The notes under the pieces are model-generated. The model was not told where the DNA came from and searched no databases. It saw only the letters and a program-made list of their open reading frames with translations. From NCBI GenBank assembly GCA_948144175.1, contig CANXME010002497.1:1982501-2046500 (forward strand): a stretch of 64,000 nt of DNA, in the 5' to 3' direction. Source of the stretch: Closterium sp. NIES-65. Its lineage: Eukaryota > Streptophyta > Zygnematophyceae > Desmidiales > Closteriaceae. How positions within the stretch are numbered: position 1 is the stretch's first letter; each line of letters opens with the position of its first letter. Shown one piece after another: positions 23,151 to 33,795 of the stretch. The position numbers and the translations under genes are program-made.

Positions 23151-23243
23151 TCGCTGGAGCTGCATCTGGCCACCGCCATGCGCAGCAGTAGTAGTAGTAG
23201 CAGCAGTAGCAGCAGTAACAGCAGTAGCAGCAGTCGCAGCGCG
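22830..23243 (-). repeat. Three tandem 138-bp copies of the SPQQLREW module in Copia D
   Basis: The plus-strand block GTACCACTCAC(G/A)AAGCTG starts at 22830, 22968 and 23106, spacing exactly 138 bases (46 codons). Each unit encodes the motif plus a Trp/Gly/Arg tail (YASWGYRGGRGG type). The match between copies is close, so the amplification is fairly recent or homogenised. Confidence 0.85.
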
Positions 23244-24290
23244 GGCAGGGCAGTGCGGCTCAGTAGAGCACGGGTGCATAGCCTGGCAGCACAACGCGGC
23301 TTGGCTGGGCGGCTCGGCACCGCTGAGCTGCACAACGAGGCTCAGCTAGGCGGCGCGGCTCGGCTGGCAGGCAGGTGCGGCAGGTAGGATGGTATGCCAG
23401 CGCGGCTGCACGCTAGTAAGGCAAGCGCGCGGGAAGCGCGGATAGGGCAGGTGCTCACCAGTGGCGGAAGGCCAGGCGCTCGCCAAGCGGGCAGGGTAGG
23501 CGCACGACGGCGGCGACGGTGGGGCCGCGACAGCTGCAGGGCGGGGCCATGACAGAAGTAGGGCAGGGCTGTGACAGCAGCAGGGGGGGCTCCGCTGCAG
23601 CTGCTGCCAGGGCGGGGTCGCGACTGCGGCAGGGGGGGCTCCGCGGCAGCTGCTGCAGGGTGGGGCCGCGACTGCGGCAGGGGGCTCCGCGGCAGCTGCT
23701 ACAAGGCGGGGCCGCGACTGCGGCAGGGGGCTCCGCGGCAGCTGCTGCAGAGCGGAGCTGCGACTACTACAGGGAGGGGCTCCGCGACGAGCAGGGACGG
23801 CGCCAAGGGGGGGGCCGCGACGAGCAGAGACGGCGCCCAGGGGGCGCCGCGACAAGCAGGAACGGCGCCCAAGGGGCGCCGCGATAAGCAAGGGCGACGC
23901 CCCGGGGACACTGCGACAAGTAGGGGCCGCGTCCAGGGGGCGCCGCGACGAGTAGGGGGGACGCCGCGCGGGTCCCGCAGGAGCATCGCGACGAGCAGGA
24001 GCGATGCGCGGGTCGCAGGAGCAGCGCCCACGGGCTGCAGGGGCTACGCGCGGCTCGGAAGGGCGGCGCGTGGGCTGCAGAGGCAGCGCCCACGGAGTGC
24101 AGGGGCGACACGCGGCTCGGCAGGGCGGCGCGCTGGCTGCAGAGGCAGCGCTCACGGGCTGCAGGGGCAGGCACGGCTGCAGGGGCAGTACGGTCGCAGG
24201 GGCAGTATGCGGGCTGCAAGGGCAGTGCGGCCGCAAGGGCAGCTAAAAAAACCAAAAAAAGAATGAGGTAGGGCAGGGCGGAACGTTTGG
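23244..24290 (-). repeat. GC-rich leader of Copia D
   Basis: Long imperfect repeats rich in GCAGCTGCTGC, GGGGCCGCGAC and GGGGGCGCCGCGAC on the plus strand, lying between the gag modules and the primer site. Apparent proteins on either strand are low-complexity artefacts. Confidence 0.75.
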
Positions 24291-24308
24291 TGGGCCCTAG
24301 GAACAATT

Positions 24309-24322
24309 CTGCTCTAATACCA
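24309..24322 (-). promoter_or_regulatory. Primer-binding site of Copia D
   Basis: Minus strand TGGTATTAGAGCAG, immediately next to the LTR end TTCTCACA. It differs by one base from TGGTATCAGAGC, the usual Copia site complementary to initiator tRNA-Met. Confidence 0.85.
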
Positions 24323-24443
24323 TGTGAGAATAAGAACAAGGAATAACTAGAAACAGGGCAGTACAAGGTTTGTATAGGCAAAATTTAACAGTACTGTACC
24401 CCACAAGGAATGCTCCACTATAGCCTACAACATAGTTCTAACA
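24323..24443 (-). repeat. 5' LTR of Copia D
   Basis: 121 bases on the minus strand, TGTTAGAACTATG to TTCTCACA. Same family as the LTR of element A (10348-10468). It abuts the RT fragment of element E at 24444. Confidence 0.9.
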
Positions 24444-27400
24444 CATGAGGCAACCCACAAGCCTGGGTACGGACCACTTGGCTCTACGGACTCGTCCGGT
24501 GCAGGTGAGTCTCTATTGCAACTCCACATTCACTAGGGCCAGTGCCTCAGTGTCAGCAGTAGCAAAAACCAAGTCTTTGACATCCACCAGGATGTAGAAC
24601 GGCGGAAGGGTAGTGTCGGTGCGTAGAAACAGCGACGGGTCAGCAGTCGAAGGAGCAAACCCAAGAGCCGCAAGTGTCGTCCTCAGTGTGTCGTGCCACT
24701 CGCGGGGCGCCTGACGCAGGCCGTACACTGAGCGCCGTAGGCTCCACTGGGTACCCTCAGGAAACGATCCAGCGAAGCCCACTTGACAGCGCAACCGGAT
24801 GGCCTCGTGAAGGCTACCTTGTAGGAAAGCTGTGGAGAAGTCGAGGGAGTGCAGCTCGTAGTCGCGCTGTGCTGCAACGTTCAGCAACACCCGAAGTGTG
24901 GTCATCTTCGGGGTAGGGGAGAAGGTCTGAAAGAAGTCGACCCCCGCACGCTGACTGAAGCCTCGAGCAACATAACATGCCTTGTAGGCAGGCGGAGAAC
25001 CAGACGATCGCTTCACTATGAAAATCCACATGCCATTGACAATGTTCGACCCAGGTGGGGGAACCTCGTCAACGTAGATGCCTGTGGACTTCCAGGAAGC
25101 CATCTCTGCGTCCATGGTTGTCTGCCACTGAGATGAGTACTCACCCGAAATCCCCTCTCTGAAAGAGCGCGGGGTGGGGATGTCAAGTGTATCCGGGTCT
25201 CTCTTAGGGGCAAGCAGCATGGTCGCAAGATGGGGTGCAGCAGCCGCAAGGCACTCCAGCTCCTCCTGCCTGTCCTCAAGAACGTCACAGCCAAGGGCAG
25301 TACAGCCAAGGGCAGTCTCACCCCCGACGGACGGAGGACCGGCAGGGACAGGGTCAGAGACAAGGCTCGCAAGGTAGTCTAGGTGGTACACAGCAGCAAA
25401 GTCAGTGAGCTCAGCGACTAAGGCAGACGTAGCAGGAGACAAGAACGAAGGGTCAGTCACCACAAGAGGGTGGACTGGACTCACAAGCAAGGTCAGACGG
25501 AGGGTCAGCAACGTCAGGAAGAGAGGACGCAGGTGGTAACAGCAGGACAACACACTGTGGAACAGAGGAAGGACGGAGTGTCATATCGTGAGTGCCTGGG
25601 ATAGCCGGAGCACGGTGACGACGAACACGAGGAACACGAGCATGGTCAGCGGCTTTAGGCTCGGGCTCAAGGTCAAAGCTAGACTTAGGCTCTCGACGCT
25701 CAGGGGTGGAAGCACGAATCTCAGGCTCTCGACACTCAGACAGGGACTGTGTCACCGCAGTGTAAGGAGTAGGAGCAGGCAGTGGGGAGTGCGGTAGCAA
25801 CGGCGGCTGGGAGTGGTCGGCCGGTGGAAACAGTAACGGGGGAGTAGTACCTGCCACAGGGAAGTCAGTAGCACCTGGCGGAAGACTGAGAAGGTGGCGA
25901 GGAGCACCAGCAGCTCCCGTACCTCCAGCACGAGCAGCTCCACCTGCACTCCTAGCAGCACCTCCAGCACCAAGAGCACCAGCACCTCCAGCACCACTTG
26001 CTTTGGCAGCTCCAGCACCTCTAGCACCAGCAGTCCCTCTAGCACCTCCAGTGCTAGTAGCTCCAGTAGCACCTCCAGCACCAGTAGTACCACCTGCTCC
26101 GGCAGCTCCAGCACCTCTGGTACGAGTACCTCCAGGACCCGCAGCTCCAGCACCTCCATTACCTCCTGCTCCAGCTCCAGCGCCTCCAGCACCAGCAGTA
26201 CCTCTAGCACCTCTAGTGCCAGCAGCTCCAGTAGCACCTCCAGTACCTCCAGCACCAGCAGTACACCTTCTCCGGCAGCTCCAGCACCTCTATACGAGCA
26301 CCTCCAAGACCAGCAACTCCAGCACTTCCAGTGCCAGCAGCTCCAGTAGCACCTCCAGCACCTCCAGCACCAGCAGTACCACCTGTTCTGGCAGCTCTAG
26401 CACCTCTAGTACGAGCACCTCCAGGACCAGTAGCTCTTGCAGCTCTAGCACTAGTAGCACCAGCACCTCCAGTGCCCGCAGCTCCAGTACCTCCAGCACC
26501 AGCAGCACCTCCAGGACTAGCAGCTCCAGTACCTCCAGCACCAGCAGCAGCTCCAATACCTCCAGTAGTACCTCCAGGACTAGCAGCTCCAGTACCTCCA
26601 GCACCAGCAGCACCTCTAGTACCTCCAGCAGTACCTCCAGCACCTCCAGCACCTCTAGGACTAGCAGCTACAGCACCAGCAACACCTCTAGGACTAGTAG
26701 CTCTAGCACCAGCAGGACTGTACCCTCCACCACCAGGACTGCCTCGCCGAATGACCCACGCACGAATCGCCTACGGCAAGAGTGTCTCAAGTAGAGCAGG
26801 CTGCGGTGGCTATCCAGCTCTAGCACCTCTAGTAGTGGTAGCTCTAGCACCTCCAGCACCAGAAGCACCTCTAGTACCTCCAGCTCCAGGACCTTCAACA
26901 GGGTCACCCACAACTCCACCGCCACTAGGACTCGTAGCACCCCCAGAGTCAGCACCCCCAGTCGCAGCACCCCCAGAACCAGCACCTCCTAGCACAGCAC
27001 CTCTAGAACCCTCACCCTCTGTCTCAGCACGTGTAGTCTCAGCTCCAGAGTCCACAGCAGCAGGATGCGGAGGGGGGGAAGATGGTCGAGGCGGAAAACC
27101 CGGGGGGTTCTCCGAGCGTGGAGACCGGCGAGTGGCCGCCGTGTCGTCCGCAACTGGGTCACCCCCCTCAGCTGGGCCAGAGGAGTCAGAAGAGATCTCC
27201 ACTGGCTCATCCAAGGGGGGTGGGTCAACCTGAGACACACCAGAGGGAGCAGGACCGTGTGGAGGGAGGGGGTCTACCGGGGGGGGGGACTGGCACCAGG
27301 GAGAGGGGTGCTAAGGGAACCGGGTGGGACGCGTGCAGGTGTAACTGGTAGAAACAGACCGACTTGTCAAAGGTGACGCGAAGACTCGACATGAGGGCAG

Positions 27401-27480
27401 GTGGTAGAACTGCCACGGCGGGGCGTCAGTGGGGAAGCCAAGGAAGACTCAGCGCAGAGTGCGGGAGGAGAGCTTGCTCG
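24444..27480 (-). pseudogene. Copia E, integrase end, linker and RT
   Basis: From right to left: the end of integrase (VTFDKSVCFY near 27370), a long Gly/Ala linker (about 27240-25890) with a damaged SPQQLREW copy near 26790, the SECREPE/PGTH region, then RT on an open frame 25553-24513 (WKSTGIYVDEVPPP, VARGFSQR, FSTAFLQG, YGLRQAPREWHDTL). The catalytic YVDD is changed to DVKD near 24575. After LALVNVELQ the sequence jumps to SDESVEP-like codons and stops at GLPHV, where the LTR of D begins; about 70 codons are deleted there. RNase H and 3' LTR are missing. Confidence 0.82.
25890..26760 (-). repeat. Gly/Ala-coding minisatellite in the Copia E linker
   Basis: Plus strand repeats of CTCCAGCACCTCCAG and variants; on the coding (minus) strand these give Gly-Ala-Gly-Gly tracts like those after TLSPQQLREW in elements Q and M. 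The long open frames on both strands come from this repeat. Confidence 0.8.
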
Positions 27481-27654
27481 CGGTGGTATCGCAAGGAGTG
27501 ACGCGAGGTGATGAACGTGGAGATCAGGGCACTCGAGTCATGCGATACCTGGGTGCTCGTTGATCAAGCAGCAGTCAAAGGGAGGAGGATCCTCTATAGG
27601 AAATGAGCTTTTCGAGTTAAAACCGCAGCTGACCGTACAATCGAATGATTCAAG
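27481..27654. other. Junction DNA between Copia E and Copia P
   Basis: Short unassigned stretch. A few codons before 27655 may still belong to the RT of P, but I see no LTR or motif. Confidence 0.35.
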
Positions 27655-28715
27655 GCGCGGTGGGTCGTGCGTGGCTATAGTCAGAGGCACGGGGTCGACT
27701 TCGATCAAACGTTCGCACCGGTGAACCGCCACACCTCCGTCAAAATCCTCCTCACCATCGCTGCCGCACGACATCTGCAACTCCGACAAATCGACGTGAA
27801 GAACGCTTTCCTGTACGCGTTAGTAGATGCTGTGATCTACGTGCAGTAGCTGCACACATACGGCGAAGGAGATTCACGCGTCTGCCAGCTACGAAAGTCC
27901 CTTTACGGGATCAAACAGGCGCCAAGGCTCTGGCAGCATTATCTGCACAACATACTGCTCGAAATCGGGTTCAAGCAGCTACCTCACGACCTTGGAATGC
28001 ACCGCCGCGATTTCTGCGGCAAATACATCCTGCTCACGGTCTACGTCGACAACCTCCTTTATACAGGCTCAAGCAACGAGTTGCTCGAGCAGTTCGAGAA
28101 AAACATTGTGGGGCGCGTCGACATCACTTGCAACCACAACGTGAAGCAGTTCCTCGGCCTCAACATCACTTACTCACCAGATGCCATTCACCTCTCAGCA
28201 GCCAAGTACGCAGAAGAGCTTGGCAAGCGCTTCAACATCGCCCCTGCACCGCTTTCCACCCCTTACCGTACTACAGGACTCAACCACAATCCTGACAACA
28301 AAGCCCTGTCCCCTGCTGGGCTTTAGACATACCAGCAGCAGTTGGGATGTCTGCTCTTCGCCCCAGTCACCTGTAGGCCAGACCTCTCGTACATCGCGAG
28401 TCAGCTAGCACAGTACTCCCGCAAACCAACGGCTGAAAATCTCTCAGATCTTCTGTGGGCGCTTCAATTCTTCATTTCCACGCCCAATGTTGGGCTCTGC
28501 TACTCCACCATCCCAACCGCATCCTTCAATCTCATCAGCTACGTGGATCTTGATTATGCTGCCGATCCCGACAATCGACGGTCTAGGACAGGATTCCTCT
28601 TCCGCCTCGAGCCAAGCGGCCCCATCTCCTGGAACTCACAGAAGAAGGAACTAGTTGCCCTATCATTGGCAGAAGCGAAATCCATAGCAGCGACTGGTTG
28701 TCCTATCATGGCAGA
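27655..28715 (+). pseudogene. Copia P, RT/RNase H of a different Copia lineage
   Basis: The RT begins with VRGYSQRHGVDFDQTFAPV and continues with IDVKNAFLYA, a TAG at 27847, RKSLYGIKQAPRLW, the active-site block YVDNLLYTGS (second catalytic Asp replaced by Asn at 28051-28053), FLGLNITY, a TAG at 28323, CRPDLSYIASQLAQYS, and RNase H with YVDLDYAADPDNRRS and ELVALSLAEAKS. The sequence is clearly unlike the other Copia copies here and less GC-rich. Gag, protease, integrase and LTRs are missing. The right end joins the linker of element M near 28715. It is an older, unrelated insertion. Confidence 0.85.
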
Positions 28716-30565
28716 ACCTCTACCGTCTTTGCCGCCTCTACAGCCTATAGATGTGGACTCTAGTCACACTACGGGTGAGGACTCTCGAGGTGCTGGTGCT
28801 GGGGGTGCTGAGACTGAGGGTGAGGGTTCTAGGGGTGTTGACTCTGGGGGTGCTGCGAGTCCTAATGGTGGCGGAGCCGTGGGTGCTCCTACTGCAGGTC
28901 TTGGCGTTGGACAGCAGACGACGCCTAGCCGACTCGAGACACCCTCACCGCAATAGCTTCGTGAGTGGGTCAGTCAGCAAGGCCGCTCTGGTGCTGGAGC
29001 TTGGAGTTTTGCAGGTCCTGGAGCTGCTGGTGCTGGGGGTACTACTGGTGGTCCTGGTGCTGGAGGTACTGCTGGAGGTGCTAGAGGTACTACTGGTGCT
29101 AGAGGTACTGCAAGAGGTGCTGGAGCTGCTGGTTCTAAAGGCGCTGGTGCTGATGATGGTGTTAGAGGTGTTGCTCATGCTGGAGGTGTTCGAGCTGGAG
29201 GTGCTGGAGGTGCTGCTGGTGCTGGAGGTGCTGGTGGTGTTGGTGCTGCAGGTGCTACTGGAGCTTGAGGTGCTAAATGTTCTAGAGGTACTGGAGCTGC
29301 TGGCACTGGAGGTGCTAGCGCTGCTGGTACTAGAGGTGCTTGTGCCAGAGGTGCCGGAGCTAAAGGTGCTGGTGCTGCTGGTGTTGGAGGTGCTGGAGGT
29401 GCTGCTGGTGCTAGAGGCGTTGGAGCTAGAGGTACTAGGCTAGTGCTGGAGCTGCTGGAGCTGCCCTCGGTACGGGTACTGCCCTCGCCGACTGATTTTC
29501 TACCCGCAGCCGCAGTTGTCACTACTTTTCTCGGCCCTTCGCCAAGGTCTTAGTCCCCCATCTTCCACTGGCCTCACTCCACCTCTCCTATGTCCACCGC
29601 CTACCCCGTCTCAAACACAGTTGCCACCTGGCTTCCCATTGCCTGCTCCTTCTCTCTACACAGAGCTGTCACACTCCCTGACTGAGCGTCGTGAGCCTGA
29701 GTCTCATGCTCCCACACCTGTTCGTGCTCGTCGTGTCGCCCGTCCTCGTCCTCCTGTTGTCCCAGACACTCACGTTATGACTCTTTGTCCTTCCTCTGTT
29801 CCACAGCGTGTTACGCTGCCGTCTCCTCCGGCGTCCTTTCTTCCTGACGTTCCTGACCCTAAGTCCAACCTTGCTCGTGCTGCCAATCCTACTACCACTC
29901 GTCTCCTCGCCACTGTCATCACCGACCCTTCCTTTGAGTCTAATGCTGCGTTTTCCCTAGTTATTGAGCCCGTCGACTTTGCTGCTAGGAGTCGTCTCGG
30001 CTACGTCGCGAATCTTGTTACTAAGTCTGAGTCTGTCTGTTCTCTGTCCATCGAGGGTGAGCCTGCCCTTGGCTATGACTTGAGGACAGACAGTTTGAGC
30101 CTGAGTGTCTTGCGGCCGCTTTACCTCATTTTGCATCCATGCTGCTTTGCCCTGAGGGAGACCCAGATGCACTTGACATCCATACCCTGCGCTCTTACAC
30201 TGAGGCGATCGCGGGTGAGTACTCCTCTTAGTGGCAGATAGCCATGGACGCAGAGATGGCTTCATGGAAGTCCACAGGCACCTACGTCGATGAGTTTCCT
30301 CCTCCTGGGGCGAACATCGTCGATGACATGTGGATTTTCAGAGTGAAGCGGCCGCTGGGTTCTCCGCCTGCCTTCAAGGCGCGTTACGTTGCTCGAGACT
30401 TCAGTCAGCGACAGGGGGTCGAATTCTTCCAGACCATCTACCCCACTCCAAAGATGACTACTCTCCGGGTGTTGCTGCACGTTGCAGCACAGTGTGACGA
30501 GGAACTGCACTCCCTCGACTTCTCCACAGCTTTCTTGCAGGGCAGCCTTCACGAGGAGAGCTAGC
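28716..30565 (+). pseudogene. Copia M, linker and first half of RT
   Basis: Starts in the integrase-RT linker (LPSLPPLQPIDVDS), has the motif SPQ*LREW with CAG changed to TAG at 28954, then Gly/Ala repeats in several frames. The PGTH-like region (about 29760) follows, then the LPDVPDPKS region, a TAG at 30229 at a conserved Gln, and RT (WKSTGTYVDEFPPPGANIV, VARDFSQRQG, FSTAFLQGSLHEE). The frame is split at 30565 by element L and resumes at 32193. Gag, protease and integrase are missing. Confidence 0.85.
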
Positions 30566-30697
30566 TGTCAGAATGTTATTCTCTAGCCAGTAGTGGGGTG
30601 CTCTATAGTGAGTAGAACCCATCTAGGGTTTGCTATATGTATCCTTATTGCTGCTAGTGAAAACATCTCTTCTTCATTTCTCGTTCTATTCTTCACA
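30566..30697 (+). repeat. 5' LTR of element L (type c)
   Basis: 132 bases, TGTCAGAATGTTATTC to TATTCTTCACA, followed at once by the primer site. Confidence 0.9.
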
Positions 30698-30709
30698 TGC
30701 TATCAGAGC
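30698..30709 (+). promoter_or_regulatory. Primer-binding site of element L
   Basis: TGCTATCAGAGC, one base from the Copia initiator tRNA-Met site TGGTATCAGAGC. Element K has the same variant. Confidence 0.85.
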
Positions 30710-32069
30710 ATTTACGGTCCTGGCCTGTGGGCCCACCTAACTGCTTCCGCTGCTACTCTGTGTTCGGCACGCCCCGTGGCGTGCCCCTCGCCCTACTCTT
30801 AGCGGCCCCATTGCAGCCCTTCCAGGCCCCTCGCGGCCCCTTCGCGGCCCCGTCGCCGCCCCTTTCGCGGCCTGTCGCCGCCCTTCCAGGCCCCTCGCGG
30901 CCCCTTCGCGGCCCCGTCGCCGCCCCTATCGGCCCCGTTGCCGCCGCCAGTGGCCCCGTTGCCGCTGCCAGCGGCCCCGTCGCCGACCCTAGCGGCCCCG
31001 TCGCCGCTCCTATCGGCCCCGGCCCCGCCGCCAGCGGCCCCGTCGCCGCCGCCAGCGGCCCCGTCGCCAACCCTCGCGGCCCCGTCGCCGCTCCTATCGG
31101 CCCCGTCGCCGCCACCAGCGGCCCCGTCGTCGCCGCCAGCGGCCCCGTCGCCGCCTCCATCGACCCCATCTCCGCCACTTGCGGCCCCGGCCCCGCCCCG
31201 GCCATGCCCCGTCGCTAGCCGCGGCGCACCGGGGGCACGTGCACCCCCCCCCCCCCCCCCCCCCCCCTTTTCCTGTCGCCTGTCGAGGGGCGACCTGGGG
31301 GAGGGGGGCGAGCATCGCCCCTTCTGCCGCCTGTTTTGGCGCCCTGGGAGACCGCGCGTCGCCCTCCCCCCCCCCCCCCTAACCTCCCTACCCGCCGTCC
31401 CGCCCTGCCCTGTGTTAGGGTCTGGGGGTGGCGAGTAGGGGGTAACGGGTGTGTGGTCTCCCCTGCTCCTCCTCCTCCTTCGTCTCCCACTGTCGCAGCT
31501 GTCGCTGAGGGGGGTGAATGTGTGGGAGCCTGGGGTTTAGGGTTTAAGGGGGGTGCTGTGGGAGTGGAGCTAGGGTTTGAGGGAGGTGGATGTGTGTGAG
31601 CCTGCGGTTTGGGGTGTAAGGGGGGTGCTATGGGAGTGGAGCTAGGGTTTGAGCAGGGGGTGTGTGTCGAGAGGTGTGGGGCAGCTGGAGGAGGTTGGTT
31701 GAACGGAGGTTGTCATCGTGTCGTCAGCAGCACCAGTAGTCCGGGGCGTTGCTCCGGTAGCCTAGTCGTAGCCACCTGTGCCAGTTGCCCGTGGGTCCGT
31801 TGCTCGTCTGCCGCTAGTCTTAGCCGCGGAGCCAGTTACTCCAGTAGTCCGGAGCGTTGTTCCGCTAGCCGCTGTGCCAGTGTGACTCCTGTTGCCCGTG
31901 TGTCTGCAGCTTCAGCCGTCGCCTCCTATCTCCTCTCCTCTTACAGTCTCGCCTCCTCCTCCTCACTTGCCCTTTGTGAATGAATCTAGCTTTGCTCGCT
32001 ATTGTGAACTCCTGCTCTATGCCTGCTTGCTCATTGTGCTGATTACACCCCACTTTGGCTATGGGGGTC

Positions 32070-32192
32070 TGTCAGAATGTTATTCTCTAGCCTGTAGTGG
32101 GGTGCTCTATAGAGAGTACAACCCATCTAGGGTTTGCTATATGTATCCTCATTGAAAACCTCTCTTCTTCATTTCTCGTTCTATTCTTCACA
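32070..32192 (+). repeat. 3' LTR of element L
   Basis: 123 bases, the same ends as the 5' copy but with a 9-base deletion near the middle. The duplication CTAGC follows. Confidence 0.9.
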
Positions 32193-33470
32193 CTAGCTGC
32201 GCTGCCCACGTGGCTTCACTGGGTCGTCTCTTGGGGATACCCAGGGGAGCCTCGAGCGGCCAGCCCACGGTCTCCGCCAGGCGCCCCGCGAGTGGCACGA
32301 CAAACTGAGGACAACACTTGCGGCTCTTGGGTTTGCTCCTTCCTCTGCGGACCCGTCGCTGTTTCTACGCACCGACACTTCTCTGCCGCCGTTCTACGTT
32401 CATGTGTACATCGACGACTTGGTTTCTGCTACTGCTGACACTGAGGCGCTGGCCTTAGTGAATGCAGAGCTGTAGGAGAGACACACCTGCACTGACCTGG
32501 ATGAGCTGCGGAGCTATCTTGGTTGAAGATCACCTGGGACAGAGCACGGCGCACCATCACACTAACTCAGTAACACATGGTGCACCAGGTCCTTCAGCGC
32601 TTCCGCTTCACATGGTCCTCGCCACAGCCCACTCCTCTTCCTACAGGTCACTCGCTCTTAGCTCCACCTTCGGACGAGTCCGTAGAGCTGAGTGTCCCGT
32701 ATCCAAAGCTTGTGGGTTGCCTCATGTACCTGATGACGTGCTCACGACCTGACCTCGCGTACCCTCTCAGCCTCCTGGCTCACTACGTGGCTCCCGGTAG
32801 ACACCGAAAGGTGCACATGGATGCTACGCAGAAGGTACTGTGTTACTTGTGCAGTACATCGGGCATGGGGTTTGTGCTTGGAGGACGGGGCTTAGTCGTA
32901 CTCACATGTCACTCACGACGACCAGGCGACTCAGCGGTCGTTGAAGGGTTACACCTTCAGTCTTGGCTATGGTTCTGTCTTGTGTAGGTCTACTCGTTTG
33001 TCTTCTATGCTTGGTTCCAGGTGTGAGGCCAAGATGTACGCTGGGGCTATGGCTGCACAGGAGCTACCTGCTGACCGACTTAGGGGAGCGGCCTCGTTCT
33101 CCTCTAGTTCTGTACGTCGTCAACAAGGCCATGATTGGCTTGTATCACGAGCAGAGACTGGAAGACAAAGTGAAGCACATTGCTCTTCGCTACTTGCTTC
33201 ACCTGCTTGTCTCTTGATCTTGCACTTGTTGTATACTGATATATGTATATATATTTATACCTGTATGTTTACACTTGCTAGGTTGTGATCATTGTAATGC
33301 CTTGCAATCATAACTCTGCATGTGAACTGGCCTTGTGGCCGCCTACTTGTGCTCAGAATCCGTGGTCATCTTGAGATCCACCCTGGGCTTTTCATTGCTT
33401 TGTTCTCTTGCCTGACTAGTCTTGTGACCGTTTGTTGTGTTGGCTATCCCACATTTTGCTTAGGGGGCTG
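32193..33470 (+). pseudogene. Copia M, second half of RT and RNase H
   Basis: Continues the RT interrupted at 30565: LR.P.GFTGS, then WHDKLRTTLAALGFAPSSADPSLFL, the active site YIDDLVSATAD near 32410, a TAG at 32473 at a conserved Gln, SDESVELSVPYPKLVGCLMYL, and RNase H in shifted frames (SRCEAKMYAGAMAAQEL, LYVVNKAM). The reading frame breaks several times near 32520, 32920 and 33070. The polypurine region before the LTR reads CTTAGGGGGCTG, weaker than in other copies. Confidence 0.85.
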
Positions 33471-33609
33471 TGTCAAAACATATATATATGTTGTTAGTTC
33501 TACTAGGTTACAGTGAGGTGCTTAATATAGTGTACAACCCCAAATTGGGTTTCATACTTGCATGTCCTTGTTCGTAGTAATTCCCCATTCCTGCCTAGTG
33601 ATTCTCACA
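33471..33609 (+). repeat. 3' LTR of Copia M
   Basis: 139 bases, TGTCAAAACATATATATATG to GATTCTCACA, a distinct LTR type. It marks the right edge of the left-hand Copia cluster. Confidence 0.8.
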
Positions 33610-33795
33610 GTAATGAATTTCGGACTTGATATGTTGGAAAAGTCTTATTCAGACGAAGTCCTTTTCAGACTTGGTGTCTTGGCAATTCTTATTCAGACTT
33701 CAAAAATTCGTTTGTCCGACGCATCAGACTAATGCACTTTGTACATGCTTTTGCACTCGTATAAAATGCTCTTTAGAATAGAACAAAGAAACATA
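33610..33795. other. AT-rich DNA left of the hAT-like pseudogene
   Basis: Contains repeated TTATTCAGAC and CAGACTT words and the 14-base string GACGCATCAGACTA (33718-33731), which recurs at 43423-43436 on the far side of the hAT-like gene. No coding frame. Confidence 0.4.

Larger units (their letters stand above)
30566..32192 (+). mobile_element. Element L, short non-autonomous LTR retrotransposon
   Basis: The element is 1627 bases, bounded by LTRs 30566-30697 and 32070-32192 and by a perfect 5-base duplication CTAGC (30561-30565 and 32193-32197). A primer site follows the 5' LTR and a polypurine tract TATGGGGGTC precedes the 3' LTR. The interior has a GC-rich repeat leader (about 30790-31200, GGCCCCGTCGCC units), a 24-base C run (31244-31267) and a 72-base duplication around 31510-31660, but no gag or pol motif. 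It therefore depends on proteins from elsewhere and resembles a TRIM or small LARD. It is inserted in the RT gene of Copia M. The LTRs differ at about five bases plus a 9-base gap. Element K is a close relative. Confidence 0.9.

Noticed and set aside
25894-26794. Ser/Thr-rich and Pro/Ala-rich plus-strand proteins.
   Set aside because: They are antisense to the Gly/Ala linker of Copia E, whose flanking integrase and RT are on the minus strand.
31530-31640. TTTAGGG words resembling the plant telomere repeat.
   Set aside because: Only isolated units inside element L, with no tandem array.
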